Part shown: one piece after another, positions 9,427 to 18,191 of the stretch
Numbering within the stretch: position 1 is the stretch's first letter
Layout: each line of letters starts with the position of its first letter
Origin: Chitinivorax tropicus
Lineage (GTDB): Bacteria > Pseudomonadota > Gammaproteobacteria > Burkholderiales > SCOH01
Length of the DNA stretch: 53,517 nucleotides
Assembly: GCF_014202905.1 (NCBI RefSeq)
Contig: NZ_JACHHY010000008.1
Span: forward strand, 130,900-184,416
Direction of reading: 5' to 3'
Translations under genes and position numbers: made by a program
The notes under the pieces: generated by a model
What the model saw: the letters and a program-made list of their open reading frames with translations, nothing else
Told to the model about the DNA's origin: nothing
Databases searched by the model: none

Positions 9427-10212
9427 ATGCATCCAACCAACCGTCGTCGCGATGTGCGCGACATGACTTTGCGCCAGCAAAGCATCTATCTACTTCCCAA
9501 CCTGTTTACCACGGCTGCTTTGTTTGGTGGCTTCTATGCCATTGTGCAAGCGATGAGTGGCCGGTTCTTGCATGCCTCGGTGGCAATTTTCGTGGCCATG
9601 GTGCTGGATGGCCTCGATGGCCGGGTAGCTCGTCTGACACATACACAAAGTGCTTTTGGTGCGGAATATGACAGTCTGTCCGATATGGTCAGCTTTGGTA
9701 TCGCACCTGCATTGGTGGTCTATGTCTGGGCGCTGAAGGATATGGGCAAGATGGGCTGGATCGTGGCCTTTATCTATGCGGTCGGTGCTGCCTTGCGCTT
9801 GGCACGGTTCAACACCATGCTGGCCGTGCAGGACAAGCGGTGGTTCCAGGGCTTGCCCAGCCCTGCCGCTGCCGCATTGGTGGCAGGGCTGGTATGGGTA
9901 TGCACTGAGTACGGTGTACCAGGTGGCGAAGTGCGCTGGCTTGCGCTGGGCTTCACCTTGGCTGCCGGGCTGACCATGGTGAGTAACATCCCGTTCTACA
10001 GCTTCAAAGAGATCAATGCGCGCAAAGCGGTGCCCTTCGTTACTCTGCTGATGGTCGTGCTATTCATCGTTGCTGTCTCCAGTGGCCCTGCAGAAGTGCT
10101 ATTCGGTCTGTTTGTCAGCTATACCCTGGCTGGATATGGCTTGGCTTTATGGCGCTTGTTGAAGCGGAAAAAGGGAGGGGATGTGGGCGATATTGACGGA
10201 ATTGGACAATAA
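9427..10212 (+). CDS. pssA: CDP-diacylglycerol-serine O-phosphatidyltransferase
   Basis: A 261-residue membrane enzyme that makes phosphatidylserine, the precursor of phosphatidylethanolamine. The CDP-alcohol phosphatidyltransferase signature DG-x2-AR-x8-G-x3-D-x3-D is complete in the stretch that begins DGRVARLTHT (around residue 69). Several membrane helices follow. The N-terminal segment QQSIYLLPNLFTTAALFGGFYA is typical of the type found in betaproteobacteria. It sits between ilvC and leuA, an order seen in many betaproteobacteria. About 250 bases precede it with no other gene visible; its promoter should lie there. Confidence 0.95.
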   Translation: MHPTNRRRDVRDMTLRQQSIYLLPNLFTTAALFGGFYAIVQAMSGRFLHASVAIFVAMVLDGLDGRVARLTHTQSAFGAEYDSLSDMVSFGIAPALVVYVWALKDMGKMGWIVAFIYAVGAALRLARFNTMLAVQDKRWFQGLPSPAAAALVAGLVWVCTEYGVPGGEVRWLALGFTLAAGLTMVSNIPFYSFKEINARKAVPFVTLLMVVLFIVAVSSGPAEVLFGLFVSYTLAGYGLALWRLLKRKKGGDVGDIDGIGQ

Positions 10213-10216
10213 GTCT

Positions 10217-10235
10217 AATTCAATTGGATTGAATT
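10217..10235. promoter_or_regulatory. AT-rich dyad upstream of the leuA promoter
   Basis: A perfect inverted repeat AATTCAAT-TGG-ATTGAATT, six bases after the pssA stop and about 22-40 bases upstream of the TTGACA box of leuA. Its size and position suit an operator for a dimeric regulator. It has no T run that would make it a terminator. Confidence 0.5.
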
Positions 10236-10256
10236 CTTGCTTTTGTTATTTCGTGT

Positions 10257-10285
10257 TTGACACTTAGTCTACTCTTGGCTATCCT
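10257..10285 (+). promoter_or_regulatory. Sigma-70-type promoter of the HTH-leuA gene
   Basis: A perfect -35 box TTGACA (10257-10262) and, after 17 bases, a -10 box TATCCT (10280-10285). Transcription should start near 10292, about 23 bases before the ATG at 10315. Confidence 0.6.
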
Positions 10286-10306
10286 GTGAGGCATCGTACT
10301 CACAGG
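10283..10306. promoter_or_regulatory. Perfect dyad covering start point and SD of leuA
   Basis: An 8-bp inverted repeat CCTGTGAG-N8-CTCACAGG. It overlaps the end of the -10 box and the predicted start point, and its right arm contains most of the Shine-Dalgarno AGGA. It could be a repressor operator, or an RNA hairpin that hides the ribosome site if transcription starts further upstream. Confidence 0.6.
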
Positions 10307-10314
10307 AAAGTGCC

Positions 10315-12117
10315 ATGTCATTCGACATTGAACGTCTAATTGCTGATTTTGGCGGCCCATCCAAATTGGCCGAAGACTACAATCGGCGTTTTCCTGATGA
10401 CCCGCTTTCACGCGCTGCCATCTACAAATGGCGTGAGCGGGGCAGCATTCCTTCTGCCCAGATCACCAAATTGGCTGCCTTTGCGCAGGCAATCGGGCAA
10501 CCATTCAACATCCATGATTATTCTGTCCAATCTGGTGCGATTGCGCATCCTACCTACAGCTGGAGTACGCCAACCATGACTGATCGCTTGTTCATTTTCG
10601 ACACCACCTTGCGCGACGGCGAGCAAAGCCCGGGCGCCTCGATGACCAAAGAAGAGAAGGTGCGCATTGCGCGTCAGCTGGAGCGGCTAGGCGTAGACGT
10701 CATCGAAGCCGGGTTTGCAGCGGCCAGCCCAGGCGATTTCGAGGCTGTGCGATCCATCGCAGAAATCGTCAAGGATTCGACCATCTGCTCTTTGGCCCGA
10801 GCCAATGAGAACGATGTCCGCCGGGCAGGCGAGGCGATTCGACCAGCCAAGCAAGGGCGAATCCATGTCTTCATTGCCACCAGCCCGATCCATATGAAGA
10901 ACAAGCTGCGCATGACTGAGGATCAGGTTGTTGAAGCAGCGATCAAGGCTGTGAAGGTAGCGCTGGAATATACCGATGATGTCGAATTCTCCGCTGAGGA
11001 TGCGGTGCGTTCGGATACCGACTTTTTGATTCGTATCTTTGACGAAGTCATCCGGGCAGGGGCGAAGACCATCAATGTGCCGGATACCGTGGGCTACAGC
11101 ATTCCAGCGGTCTGGTATGAGCGCCTCAAGGACTTGATCGAACGTGTGCCCGGCACTGAAAAGGTCGTCTGGTCGACACACTGCCATAACGATCTGGGCA
11201 TGGCGGTAGCGAATTCACTCGCTGGTGTGCAGGCTGGCTGTCGCCAAGTCGAGTGCACCATCAATGGCCTGGGCGAGCGGGCTGGGAATGCCAGCCTTGA
11301 GGAAATCGTGATGGCGATCAAGACCCGGCGCGATCTGTTCAATCTCGAAACACGTATCGATACCACCCAGATCGTCACCGCATCCAAATTGGTTTCGACC
11401 ATCACCGGCTACCCGGTTCAGCCCAACAAAGCCATCGTGGGGGCCAATGCCTTTGCCCATGAATCAGGCATCCATCAGGATGGCGTGCTGAAGCACCGCG
11501 AAACCTATGAAATCATGCGTGCCGAAGATGTCGGCTGGCATACCAACAAATTGACATTGGGTAAGCTTTCGGGCCGCAATGCATTCCGCACCCGGCTGAA
11601 GGAGCTGGGTATCGAACTGGAAAGCGAAGAGGCACTGAATGCCGCCTTCGCACGCTTTAAGGAGCTCGCTGACAAAAAGAGCGAGATCTTTGATGAAGAC
11701 TTGCACGCGCTGGTCAGCGAAGAGCTGATCACTCAAGAGCAAGAGGACTACAAGTTCGTCTCGCTTGCGACCCACACGGAGACAGGAGAACAGCCCGTCG
11801 CCGAGATCGTGTTCGTTGATCATGGACATGAGAAACGTAGCAAGGCCACAGGCTCTGGCCCCGTGGACGCCACATTCAAGGCAATCGAAGCGCTGGTGGA
11901 AAGTCGTGCCGAACTGCAGCTGTATTCGGTCAATGCCATCACCAGCGGCACAGATAGCCAAGGCGAAGTGACTGTGCGGCTGGCTCGAGACGGTCGCATC
12001 GTCAACGGGCAAGGCGCTGACACCGATATCATCGCCGCTTCAGCCAAGGCTTATCTGTCTGCGCTGAACAAATTGGTGAGTAAGGCCGAAAAGGTGCGCG
12101 CCCAGCCTTTGGTTTAA
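10315..12117 (+). CDS. leuA: 2-Isopropylmalate synthase with N-terminal HTH domain
   Basis: A 600-residue frame. Residues 88-600 are a full-length LeuA, which joins acetyl-CoA and 3-methyl-2-oxobutanoate in the first leucine-specific step. They show [32 protein letters not shown], the GLGERAGN loop, HESGIHQDG and a C-terminal allosteric domain that should bind leucine. Residues 1-70 are a separate small helical domain that looks like a Cro/CII-type helix-turn-helix ([14 protein letters not shown], then [13 protein letters not shown], then [12 protein letters not shown]), joined by about 17 residues. No stop separates them. AGGA stands seven bases before the first ATG. An internal ATG at 10576 has only a weak GGAG ten bases away, so a normal-length LeuA could also be made. 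The LeuA identity is sure; the fusion is read directly from the frame. Confidence 0.93.
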   Translation: MSFDIERLIADFGGPSKLAEDYNRRFPDDPLSRAAIYKWRERGSIPSAQITKLAAFAQAIGQPFNIHDYSVQSGAIAHPTYSWSTPTMTDRLFIFDTTLRDGEQSPGASMTKEEKVRIARQLERLGVDVIEAGFAAASPGDFEAVRSIAEIVKDSTICSLARANENDVRRAGEAIRPAKQGRIHVFIATSPIHMKNKLRMTEDQVVEAAIKAVKVALEYTDDVEFSAEDAVRSDTDFLIRIFDEVIRAGAKTINVPDTVGYSIPAVWYERLKDLIERVPGTEKVVWSTHCHNDLGMAVANSLAGVQAGCRQVECTINGLGERAGNASLEEIVMAIKTRRDLFNLETRIDTTQIVTASKLVSTITGYPVQPNKAIVGANAFAHESGIHQDGVLKHRETYEIMRAEDVGWHTNKLTLGKLSGRNAFRTRLKELGIELESEEALNAAFARFKELADKKSEIFDEDLHALVSEELITQEQEDYKFVSLATHTETGEQPVAEIVFVDHGHEKRSKATGSGPVDATFKAIEALVESRAELQLYSVNAITSGTDSQGEVTVRLARDGRIVNGQGADTDIIAASAKAYLSALNKLVSKAEKVRAQPLV

Positions 12118-12252
12118 GGCTTCAACCAGGGGCGGACGTGTTCGCCCTACCACCGGTATTGCTGTGCCTGGGCTGGATTGCAGTTGATCCGGCCCGGTCA
12201 ATCATGCTTCATCCCTTACCTATCCTGATCTCCCGAGGCGTTGCGCTGGCGC

Positions 12253-12822
12253 TCAAGCTTGGGGGTGTCCATCTGTTCTGCCGTTCAATGCTTTTTGCTG
12301 GCAATGTCCATTGCCGCCCCTCATCGCCCTGGCCTGGCCCGACACGTCCGATGATGTGATTGGAATGGTTGTGGAATACTTCACAGTATTGATGACCACC
12401 ATAGTTTCATATTCGCGGATATTGCCATTGGCGTGCAGTACCCGTTGCGAGAAATCATGGAAGGCGGCCATATCCGGTACATTGACGATCAGAATGTAAT
12501 CGGCGCTGCCGGTGACGTTGTAACACTCCATCACCTCCGGTGCATCACGCACTGTGCGGTGAAAATGCTGTTGTAGATGGATTTGCTCATGTGCCAGATT
12601 GATCCGAAGCACCATCCGCATCTTCTGGCCAACGTCTTCAGGGTTGACCAGAATGGCATCGCGCTGAATGACGCCAGCCTCCCGTAGCCGTTGCACTCGG
12701 CGGTAACAGGCAGATGGTGACAACGCCACTTGTTGCGCCAGATCGTACTGCGTCAGGCGGCTGTTTTCCTGCAGTAACGCCAAAAGCTGCAAGTCATAAT
12801 TGTCGAGACTGATTTTGCTCAT
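12253..12822 (-). CDS. Lrp/AsnC family transcriptional regulator
   Basis: A 189-residue regulator. The N-terminal winged helix (about 1-60) has LDNYDLQLLALLQENSRLTQ and the recognition helix region LSPSACYRRVQRL. The C-terminal ligand-binding RAM domain has VMECYNVTGSADYILIV. Family members are usually about 150-165 residues. Here a basic, Gly-rich tail of roughly 35 residues follows the last conserved strand (INTVKYSTTIPI). The effector is unknown; amino acids are usual. It lies alone between leuA and nadD, facing leuA, so control of leucine-related genes is possible but unproven. Confidence 0.9.
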   Translation of the reverse strand: MSKISLDNYDLQLLALLQENSRLTQYDLAQQVALSPSACYRRVQRLREAGVIQRDAILVNPEDVGQKMRMVLRINLAHEQIHLQQHFHRTVRDAPEVMECYNVTGSADYILIVNVPDMAAFHDFSQRVLHANGNIREYETMVVINTVKYSTTIPITSSDVSGQARAMRGGNGHCQQKALNGRTDGHPQA

Positions 12823-13280
12823 AAGTGGGCTGTATGACCAAGATTTCGCACGGTGCCATGATGGATCTGTGTAGATGCAGCTTGAGGCAGGCCAGCCAAT
12901 AAACCGACAAGCGCTGGGTCAGCTGTGCGCGGCTCTGTGAATTCGTCCCATTTTCCATCTGGGCAAAACCCATTCTTCATCTTCATATATTTTTATAATT
13001 GGATATTCGGCTTTACGGATTAATAAGACTGCATGGGCGCTGATTGTAATCGTTTCACAGCGCCATCCACTATCCACCAAAGGTCGCAAAATCCTCCTGC
13101 GAACGTCTGAATCCGCCTCTTTCCAGACCCGACATTTGTCGGATGAAGGCGCTGACAGCGCTTCATGGCCCCTGCCGAAGTGCTACAACCATGCCGCTCA
13201 GGTGTCGATTCGATGGCTGCGCAATGCGGAGTAGCTGACAAGTACGCCCCTGATTGGGGTGAGTCGGTTATAATCTGTGC
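12823..13280. other. Divergent intergenic region, Lrp regulator / nadD
   Basis: About 460 bases with no frame I can support. It must hold the promoters of the Lrp-type gene (minus strand) and the nadD operon (plus strand). The AT-rich part around 12985-13010 is the most promoter-like for the minus strand. An imperfect GC-rich dyad lies near 13147-13166. I see no RNA gene. Confidence 0.4.
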
Positions 13281-13946
13281 ATGCCTAAGCCATTACATCC
13301 TGTTGGTATTTTCGGCGGCACCTTCAATCCCATCCATTTTGGACACCTGCGAATCGCTCAAGAGCTGATCGATATTTTGGGCTTGAAGCGCCTGCATTTG
13401 ATTCCCACTGGTACCCCGCCGCATCGCGCCGAGCCGTCTGTGACGGCGCGGCAACGTGCCGAGATGGCCATGCTGGCGGTACAAGACCACCCGCATATCG
13501 TATTGGACGAACGCGAGGTGGTGAGAGAGGGTTTTTGTTATACCGTCGATACCTTGACTGCCTTGCGTGCTGACTATGGCCCGGATCAGCCGCTGGTGCT
13601 GCTGGTCGGGGCGGACGCATTTCTGGGGTTGATGGGGTGGCATCGCTGGTCGGCATTGTTCGAGCTGGCGCATATCGTGGTGGCACATCGCCCCGGCGTG
13701 CTGACCCATACTTGGCAAGACGCCATGCCGATCGAGCTGTTGCGGGAATATGAACACCGCCACTGTGATGATGCCGCCGCATTGGCCTTGGCACCAGCGG
13801 GCCGGGTGTTGCCATTGGCGGTGACGCAGCTGGATATTTCATCCACTGCGATCCGCCAGATGGTGGCGAAAACACGTAGCCCACGTTATCTGTTACCGGA
13901 TGCCGTATTGCGCTACATTGAAGAACATTCCCTGTATGTTGAGTAA
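13281..13946 (+). CDS. nadD: Nicotinate-nucleotide adenylyltransferase
   Basis: A 221-residue enzyme that adenylates nicotinate mononucleotide in NAD synthesis. The nucleotidyltransferase motif GGTFNPIHFGH (about 12-22), with the HxGH histidines, opens the protein. The second motif ISSTAIRQ near the C-terminus is the family ISSTxIR signature. It begins a tight run with rsfS, rlmH and maf; rsfS starts three bases after the stop. Confidence 0.96.
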   Translation: MPKPLHPVGIFGGTFNPIHFGHLRIAQELIDILGLKRLHLIPTGTPPHRAEPSVTARQRAEMAMLAVQDHPHIVLDEREVVREGFCYTVDTLTALRADYGPDQPLVLLVGADAFLGLMGWHRWSALFELAHIVVAHRPGVLTHTWQDAMPIELLREYEHRHCDDAAALALAPAGRVLPLAVTQLDISSTAIRQMVAKTRSPRYLLPDAVLRYIEEHSLYVE

Positions 13947-13949
13947 TGC

Positions 13950-14318
13950 ATGAACACTGAAGATTTGAAAAAAATTGCCATCGCGGCCCTGGAAGATGTC
14001 AAAGCAAAAGACATCGTTGTTTTGGATGTAAGCAAGCTGACATCCATGTTCGAATGGCTGGTGGTGGCCAGTGGCGATTCCAATCGCCAAGTGAAGGCCC
14101 TGGCCAACAATGTCCGTGAAGAGATCAAAGAAGCGGGCGGCGAAGTATTGAGCGTGGAAGGCGAGCAATCCGGCGAGTGGGTGCTGGTTGATCTGGGCAG
14201 TATCGTGGTACATGTCATGCAGCCCGCCGTGCGTGATTATTACAATCTCGAAGCGCTCTGGGGCGGCCAGAAGCCCGTCTACGTGCCCAAGACAGCTGTT
14301 TGGCAACATGCTGAATAA
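13950..14318 (+). CDS. rsfS: Ribosomal silencing factor RsfS
   Basis: A 122-residue protein of the Iojap/RsfS family, which binds ribosomal protein L14 and keeps the subunits apart in stationary phase. The family core is visible: KAKDIVVLDVSKLTSMFEWLVVASG in two parts, SNRQVKALANNV, the GEQSGEWVLVDLGSIVVHVM strand pair and YYNLEALWGG near the end. It lies directly behind nadD, the standard neighbour, and 24 bases before rlmH. Confidence 0.96.
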   Translation: MNTEDLKKIAIAALEDVKAKDIVVLDVSKLTSMFEWLVVASGDSNRQVKALANNVREEIKEAGGEVLSVEGEQSGEWVLVDLGSIVVHVMQPAVRDYYNLEALWGGQKPVYVPKTAVWQHAE

Positions 14319-14342
14319 GCCCTGTCTGTAAAGGACTGCACG

Positions 14343-14813
14343 GTGAGATTGCATATTCTGGCGGTGGGGCACAAGCAACCGGACTGGATTGAAACGGCTT
14401 TCAACGAATACGCCAAGCGGATGCCGCGTGAATGCCAGATCGAGCTGAAGGAACTCAAGCCGGAAAAGCGCGTGGGCGGCAAAACCGCACAACAGGTGAT
14501 GACTGCGGAAAAGGCCCGCATCGAAGCCGCCTTGCCAGCTGGCGCGCTGTTGGTGGCGCTGGATGAGCGTGGTGAGAATTGGACCACCGTCAAACTTGCC
14601 GATCACATGAAAAAGTGGCTGACCGAGGGACGGGATGTTGCCTTTGTGATCGGTGGCGCAGATGGGTTGGAGCCCTCCATCAAACAGCAGGCAGGCAAGC
14701 TGCTGCAACTGTCTGCGATGACCTTGCCCCATGGCATGGTTCGCGTCTTGCTGGCTGAGCAGCTGTATCGTGCCTGGTCGATTATCAACAACCACCCCTA
14801 TCACCGAGAATGA
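14343..14813 (+). CDS. rlmH: 23S rRNA pseudouridine(1915) N3-methyltransferase
   Basis: A 156-residue SPOUT methyltransferase that modifies pseudouridine 1915 of 23S rRNA in assembled 70S ribosomes. The start is a GTG. The SAM-binding knot is visible in [22 protein letters not shown] and the C-terminal [25 protein letters not shown] in two halves, ending in the conserved HPYHRE. Its stop overlaps the maf start as ATGA, so the two are coupled. Confidence 0.97.
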   Translation: MRLHILAVGHKQPDWIETAFNEYAKRMPRECQIELKELKPEKRVGGKTAQQVMTAEKARIEAALPAGALLVALDERGENWTTVKLADHMKKWLTEGRDVAFVIGGADGLEPSIKQQAGKLLQLSAMTLPHGMVRVLLAEQLYRAWSIINNHPYHRE

Positions 14814-15403
14814 TCCAAGACCGACGTATCTACCTGGCCTCGGCCAGCCCGCGCCGTAAAGAGCTGTTGACTAACCTGGGCATCCCGCTGGAAGTGATCC
14901 GCGCCGACATCAATGAAGACCCGCTACCGGGCGAGGCACCTATTGCCTATACCGAACGGCTGGCGCGCGAAAAGGCCGAAAGCGGTTGGGCGCATGTGCT
15001 GCAGTTTGGCTTGCCGCTGCGCCCATTGCTGGCGGCGGATACAACGGTGGTTTTGGGTGACCGGATCATCGGCAAGCCAGTCGATGAAGCCGATGCGGCA
15101 GCCATTCTGCGCCAACTGTCAGGCACTGAGCATCAGGTGGTCACATCCGTGGCAATGCGTGATGCCGAGCGGCTCGAACTGAAAACCTCTGTCAGTCATG
15201 TCCGCTTTCGCAAGCTCAGCGAAGCGGAGATCAGCAATTATGTGCACAGCCGGGAACCGATGGATAAAGCTGGTGCCTATGGTATCCAAGGGCTCGCGGG
15301 TATTTTTGTCGAGGAAATCCGTGGCAGCTTCACCGGTATCGTCGGCTTGCCATTATGCGAGACAGCGGCATTACTAGCCGATTTCGGTCACCCCGTGCTA
15401 TAA
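14810..15403 (+). CDS. maf: Maf family nucleotide pyrophosphatase
   Basis: A 197-residue Maf/YhdE-type protein. The N-terminal motif [12 protein letters not shown] and the LAADTTVVL active-site stretch are present, followed by KPVDEADA and [26 protein letters not shown], split here by the usual loop. Family members hydrolyse non-canonical or dTTP/UTP-type nucleotides to monophosphates. The exact substrate is not decided by what I can see. It is coupled to rlmH by an ATGA overlap and followed by a terminator. Confidence 0.93.
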   Translation: MIQDRRIYLASASPRRKELLTNLGIPLEVIRADINEDPLPGEAPIAYTERLAREKAESGWAHVLQFGLPLRPLLAADTTVVLGDRIIGKPVDEADAAAILRQLSGTEHQVVTSVAMRDAERLELKTSVSHVRFRKLSEAEISNYVHSREPMDKAGAYGIQGLAGIFVEEIRGSFTGIVGLPLCETAALLADFGHPVL

Positions 15404-15428
15404 CCGTCTGGACTGGTATCCACATCTG

Positions 15429-15455
15429 AACGGCGGGCCACACCCGCCGTTTTTT
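15429..15455 (+). terminator. Terminator-like hairpin just before rng
   Basis: A perfect 9-bp stem AACGGCGGG / CCCGCCGTT with a CCACA loop and six T. It ends the nadD-maf operon, yet the T run stops only five bases before the rng ATG and fills the place of a Shine-Dalgarno sequence. Confidence 0.9.
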
Positions 15456-15460
15456 GCGAC

Positions 15461-16915
15461 ATGAAAGAACACATTCTAATCAACGTCACGCCGCAAGAGA
15501 CGCGCGTGGCCACCATGTCCGAAGGCGTGGTGCAGGAAATCCACCTGGAGCGATCCGCCCAACGCGGGCTGGTCGGCAATATCTACCTTGGTCAGGTGCG
15601 GCGTGTCTTGCCGGGCATGCAATCCGCTTTCATCGAGATCGGCCTGGAACGAGCGGCATTTCTGCACATTGCCGACGTGATCGAACAACGCCAGGCACCG
15701 GGCGAGCCGCAGCGGATCGAGCACTTGATGCATGAAGGGCAGACAGTGCTGGTGCAGGTCATCAAAGACCCGATCGGCACCAAGGGCGCCCGCCTCTCCA
15801 CACAGATCAGCATTGCAGGCCGGTTCCTGGTGCATTTGCCGCAGGAAAACCATATCGGCATCTCGCAACGTATCGTGGATGAGGAGGAGCGCGAGCATCT
15901 GCGCGAACGCCTGGAAGCGCTGCTGCCGCCGGCGTCCAGCCACGGCTATATCATCCGCACCAGCGCGGAGACAGCGAGTGATGTCGAGCTGAAGGCTGAT
16001 ATCGATTATCTATCCCGCATCTGGGAGGACATCCGGCAGAAATCGCGCAGCATGCCAGCGCAAACGCTGTTGTATCAGGACTTGGCCTTACCGATCCGCG
16101 TCTTGCGCGATTTCGTCGATCAGGAAACTGACCGCGTGATCGTGGACTCCCGCGAAACCTTTCAGAAGATGACCGAATTCGCCGCTGCATATGTGCAGAA
16201 TGCGACTGAGCGGGTGCAGCATTACACCGGTGATCGCCCCTTGTTTGAGCTGCACGGGGTCGAGGCTGAAATCGAGCGCGCCTTGTCACGGCGGGTCAAT
16301 TTGAAATTCGGTGGCTATTTGATCATTGATCAGACAGAAGCCTTGACCACCATCGATGTCAATACCGGCGGCTTTGTCGGAAACCGCAGTTTTGACGAAA
16401 CCATCTTCAAGACCAATCTGGAAGCCACTCAGGTGATTGCACGGCAGCTCCGGCTACGCAATCTGGGCGGTATCATCATCATCGACTTCATCGACATGGA
16501 GTCAGACGAGCATCGTCAAGCAGTGCTGGCCGAGCTGGAGAAAGCCCTGGCCAAGGACCGTACCAAAGTGACCGTGAATGGTTTCACCAGCCTGGGCCTG
16601 GTCGAGATCACCCGCAAGCGAACCCGTGAAAGCCTGGCGCATCAATTGTGTCAGTCTTGCCCAACCTGCCAGGGCCGAGGTGAGATCAAGACGGCGCAAA
16701 CCGTGTGCTACGAAATTCTACGTGAGATTCTACGCGAGGCTCGCCAATACAATGCCAAGGAGTACCGTATCCTGGCGGCGCAAAGCGTCATTGACATGTT
16801 CTTGGATGAAGAATCGCAAAGCTTGGCACAACTGGCGGATTTTATCGGCAAGCCAATCAGCCTGCAGGTCGAGACAGCTTACTTCCAAGAACAATTTGAT
16901 GTGGTGCTGGTGTAA
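15461..16915 (+). CDS. rng: Ribonuclease G
   Basis: A 484-residue single-strand endoribonuclease of the RNase E/G family; it matures the 16S rRNA 5' end and degrades some mRNAs. The start MKEHILINVTPQETRVA matches the family. An S1 domain is near residues 35-130 (GNIYLGQVRRVLPGMQSAFI), the DNase-I-like catalytic part has TIDVNTGGFVGNR and IIIIDFIDM (metal aspartates), and the Zn-link CPTCQGRG follows at about 402-409. Length is normal. It is usually co-transcribed with maf; here a terminator hairpin intervenes and no Shine-Dalgarno is visible. Confidence 0.96.
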   Translation: MKEHILINVTPQETRVATMSEGVVQEIHLERSAQRGLVGNIYLGQVRRVLPGMQSAFIEIGLERAAFLHIADVIEQRQAPGEPQRIEHLMHEGQTVLVQVIKDPIGTKGARLSTQISIAGRFLVHLPQENHIGISQRIVDEEEREHLRERLEALLPPASSHGYIIRTSAETASDVELKADIDYLSRIWEDIRQKSRSMPAQTLLYQDLALPIRVLRDFVDQETDRVIVDSRETFQKMTEFAAAYVQNATERVQHYTGDRPLFELHGVEAEIERALSRRVNLKFGGYLIIDQTEALTTIDVNTGGFVGNRSFDETIFKTNLEATQVIARQLRLRNLGGIIIIDFIDMESDEHRQAVLAELEKALAKDRTKVTVNGFTSLGLVEITRKRTRESLAHQLCQSCPTCQGRGEIKTAQTVCYEILREILREARQYNAKEYRILAAQSVIDMFLDEESQSLAQLADFIGKPISLQVETAYFQEQFDVVLV

Positions 16916-16963
16916 CAAATCCTTGTTAGGCTCAGGCTGTGTAGGCTCAGGCAGGTTTGACGG

Positions 16964-17347
16964 ATGAAAGGCATGACCAGTCCATTCAAAGGCAAGACAG
17001 GTATTCGACGCATCATCAACGCAGCTTCATATTCGCTGGATGGGCTGAAAGCCGCCTATGTGGGTGAGGCGGCTTTTCGACAGTTGACCTGGATGGCCAT
17101 GGTGCTGGTGCCCCTGGCATTGTGGTTGGATGTCACCCGCTTTGAAAAAGCACTGCTGGTGGCTGTTGTGTTGTTCTCATTGGTGATTGAGCTGTTCAAC
17201 TCTGCGGTGGAGGCGGCAATCGATCGGATCTCACTGGAGCGTCACGAGCTGTCCAAGCAAGCAAAAGACATGGGAAGTGCCGCACAGATGGTGGGTTTGG
17301 CCATCATTGCACTGACCTGGGGGTTGATCCTGATCCCCGCGATGTGA
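16964..17347 (+). CDS. dgkA: Diacylglycerol kinase
   Basis: A 127-residue inner-membrane enzyme that phosphorylates diacylglycerol and recycles lipid left from periplasmic glucan synthesis. Three membrane helices and the conserved ELFNSAVEAAIDR motif of prokaryotic DgkA are present, and the amphipathic N-terminal stretch RIINAASYSLDGLKAAY is typical. It starts about 50 bases behind rng on the same strand and may share its transcript. A second ATG four codons in (MTSPFKGK) is an alternative start. Confidence 0.95.
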   Translation: MKGMTSPFKGKTGIRRIINAASYSLDGLKAAYVGEAAFRQLTWMAMVLVPLALWLDVTRFEKALLVAVVLFSLVIELFNSAVEAAIDRISLERHELSKQAKDMGSAAQMVGLAIIALTWGLILIPAM

Positions 17348-17560
17348 TCCCCCAGACCGGCCTTCCTGGCCCGCTATGGCACCGGATATCCTCCGGATGG
17401 CCTGTTGATTCATGTCATTGAAAATCAATGGAATGTTTGTCCGGCGAGTTGGCCGTTGCGGGCAAATGACACCAGTTGAAACATTCAGTCAAGGTTCAGT
17501 GGTCACGGCGTAGCATGGCCTCCATCATAACGACAGGTTTCGTCGATCCGGAGAACCCAC

Positions 17561-18097
17561 ATGAACACGCTCAAGTTGACCGCATTGCTGATGGCTGGTT
17601 TGGTTGCTGCACCAAGCTTTGCCGAGCCCTTCACCGATTATGCCCGGGTCAGAAGCGCTGTGCCCGAATACGAGCGTGTCAACCGGCCCCGCCAGGATTG
17701 TTCAACCGAGTACCTCTATGACGGTGGTGGCCGTCGTGCCACCAGCGTCCGTGAGGATCGCAGCTATGGCGGCGCAGTGATCGGTGGCATCGCCGGGGGC
17801 GTGCTGGGTAACCAGGTTGGCAAGGGGCATGGCCGAGAGGCTGCCACCGCCGCCGGTGCGGTGATCGGCGCACTGATCGGTGACCGCATGGACAATAACG
17901 GTGATCGCATCGTCGAACAGAACTATCGTGACGAACCACGTGAAGTGCGCCGTTGCCGCACTATCGACAACTATGAGTCGCGGATCACTGGTTACCGTGT
18001 CACATACGAATATGCAGGCCAACGCTACACCACCATCATGCCGAATGATCCGGGCAACCGGATGCGTGTTCGGGTGTCGGTTGACCCGGCGGAGTAA
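17561..18097 (+). CDS. Glycine-zipper envelope protein (17 kDa antigen-like)
   Basis: A 178-residue exported protein. A signal peptide (LKLTALLMAGLVAAPSFA, cut near residue 21) is followed by a linker and a glycine-zipper 2TM segment at about 69-108 (GGAVIGGIAGGVLGNQVG, then AAGAVIGALIGDRM). The C-terminal domain has two Cys-flanked strands (VRRCRTIDNYE). Such proteins sit in the outer membrane or periplasm and are linked to envelope stability; the precise role is unknown. It has no lipobox Cys at the signal end. Good evidence for export, modest for function. Confidence 0.85.
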   Translation: MNTLKLTALLMAGLVAAPSFAEPFTDYARVRSAVPEYERVNRPRQDCSTEYLYDGGGRRATSVREDRSYGGAVIGGIAGGVLGNQVGKGHGREAATAAGAVIGALIGDRMDNNGDRIVEQNYRDEPREVRRCRTIDNYESRITGYRVTYEYAGQRYTTIMPNDPGNRMRVRVSVDPAE

Positions 18098-18191
18098 GCC
18101 TGGGTTGTCGAAACCCGACTCGTAACATTTTCACCAGCCCTCGTGCGAGCTAGAATGCTGGGCAGTGAGGAACAATACAAGGAAAACCACC

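Noticed and set aside
12129-12147. GGGCG-N8-CGCCC hairpin after leuA as a terminator
   Set aside because: Only a 5-bp stem and no T run; not strong enough to call.
13020-13241. Minus-strand open frame of 73 residues between the Lrp gene and nadD
   Set aside because: No ribosome site and composition unlike the neighbours; lies in the promoter region.
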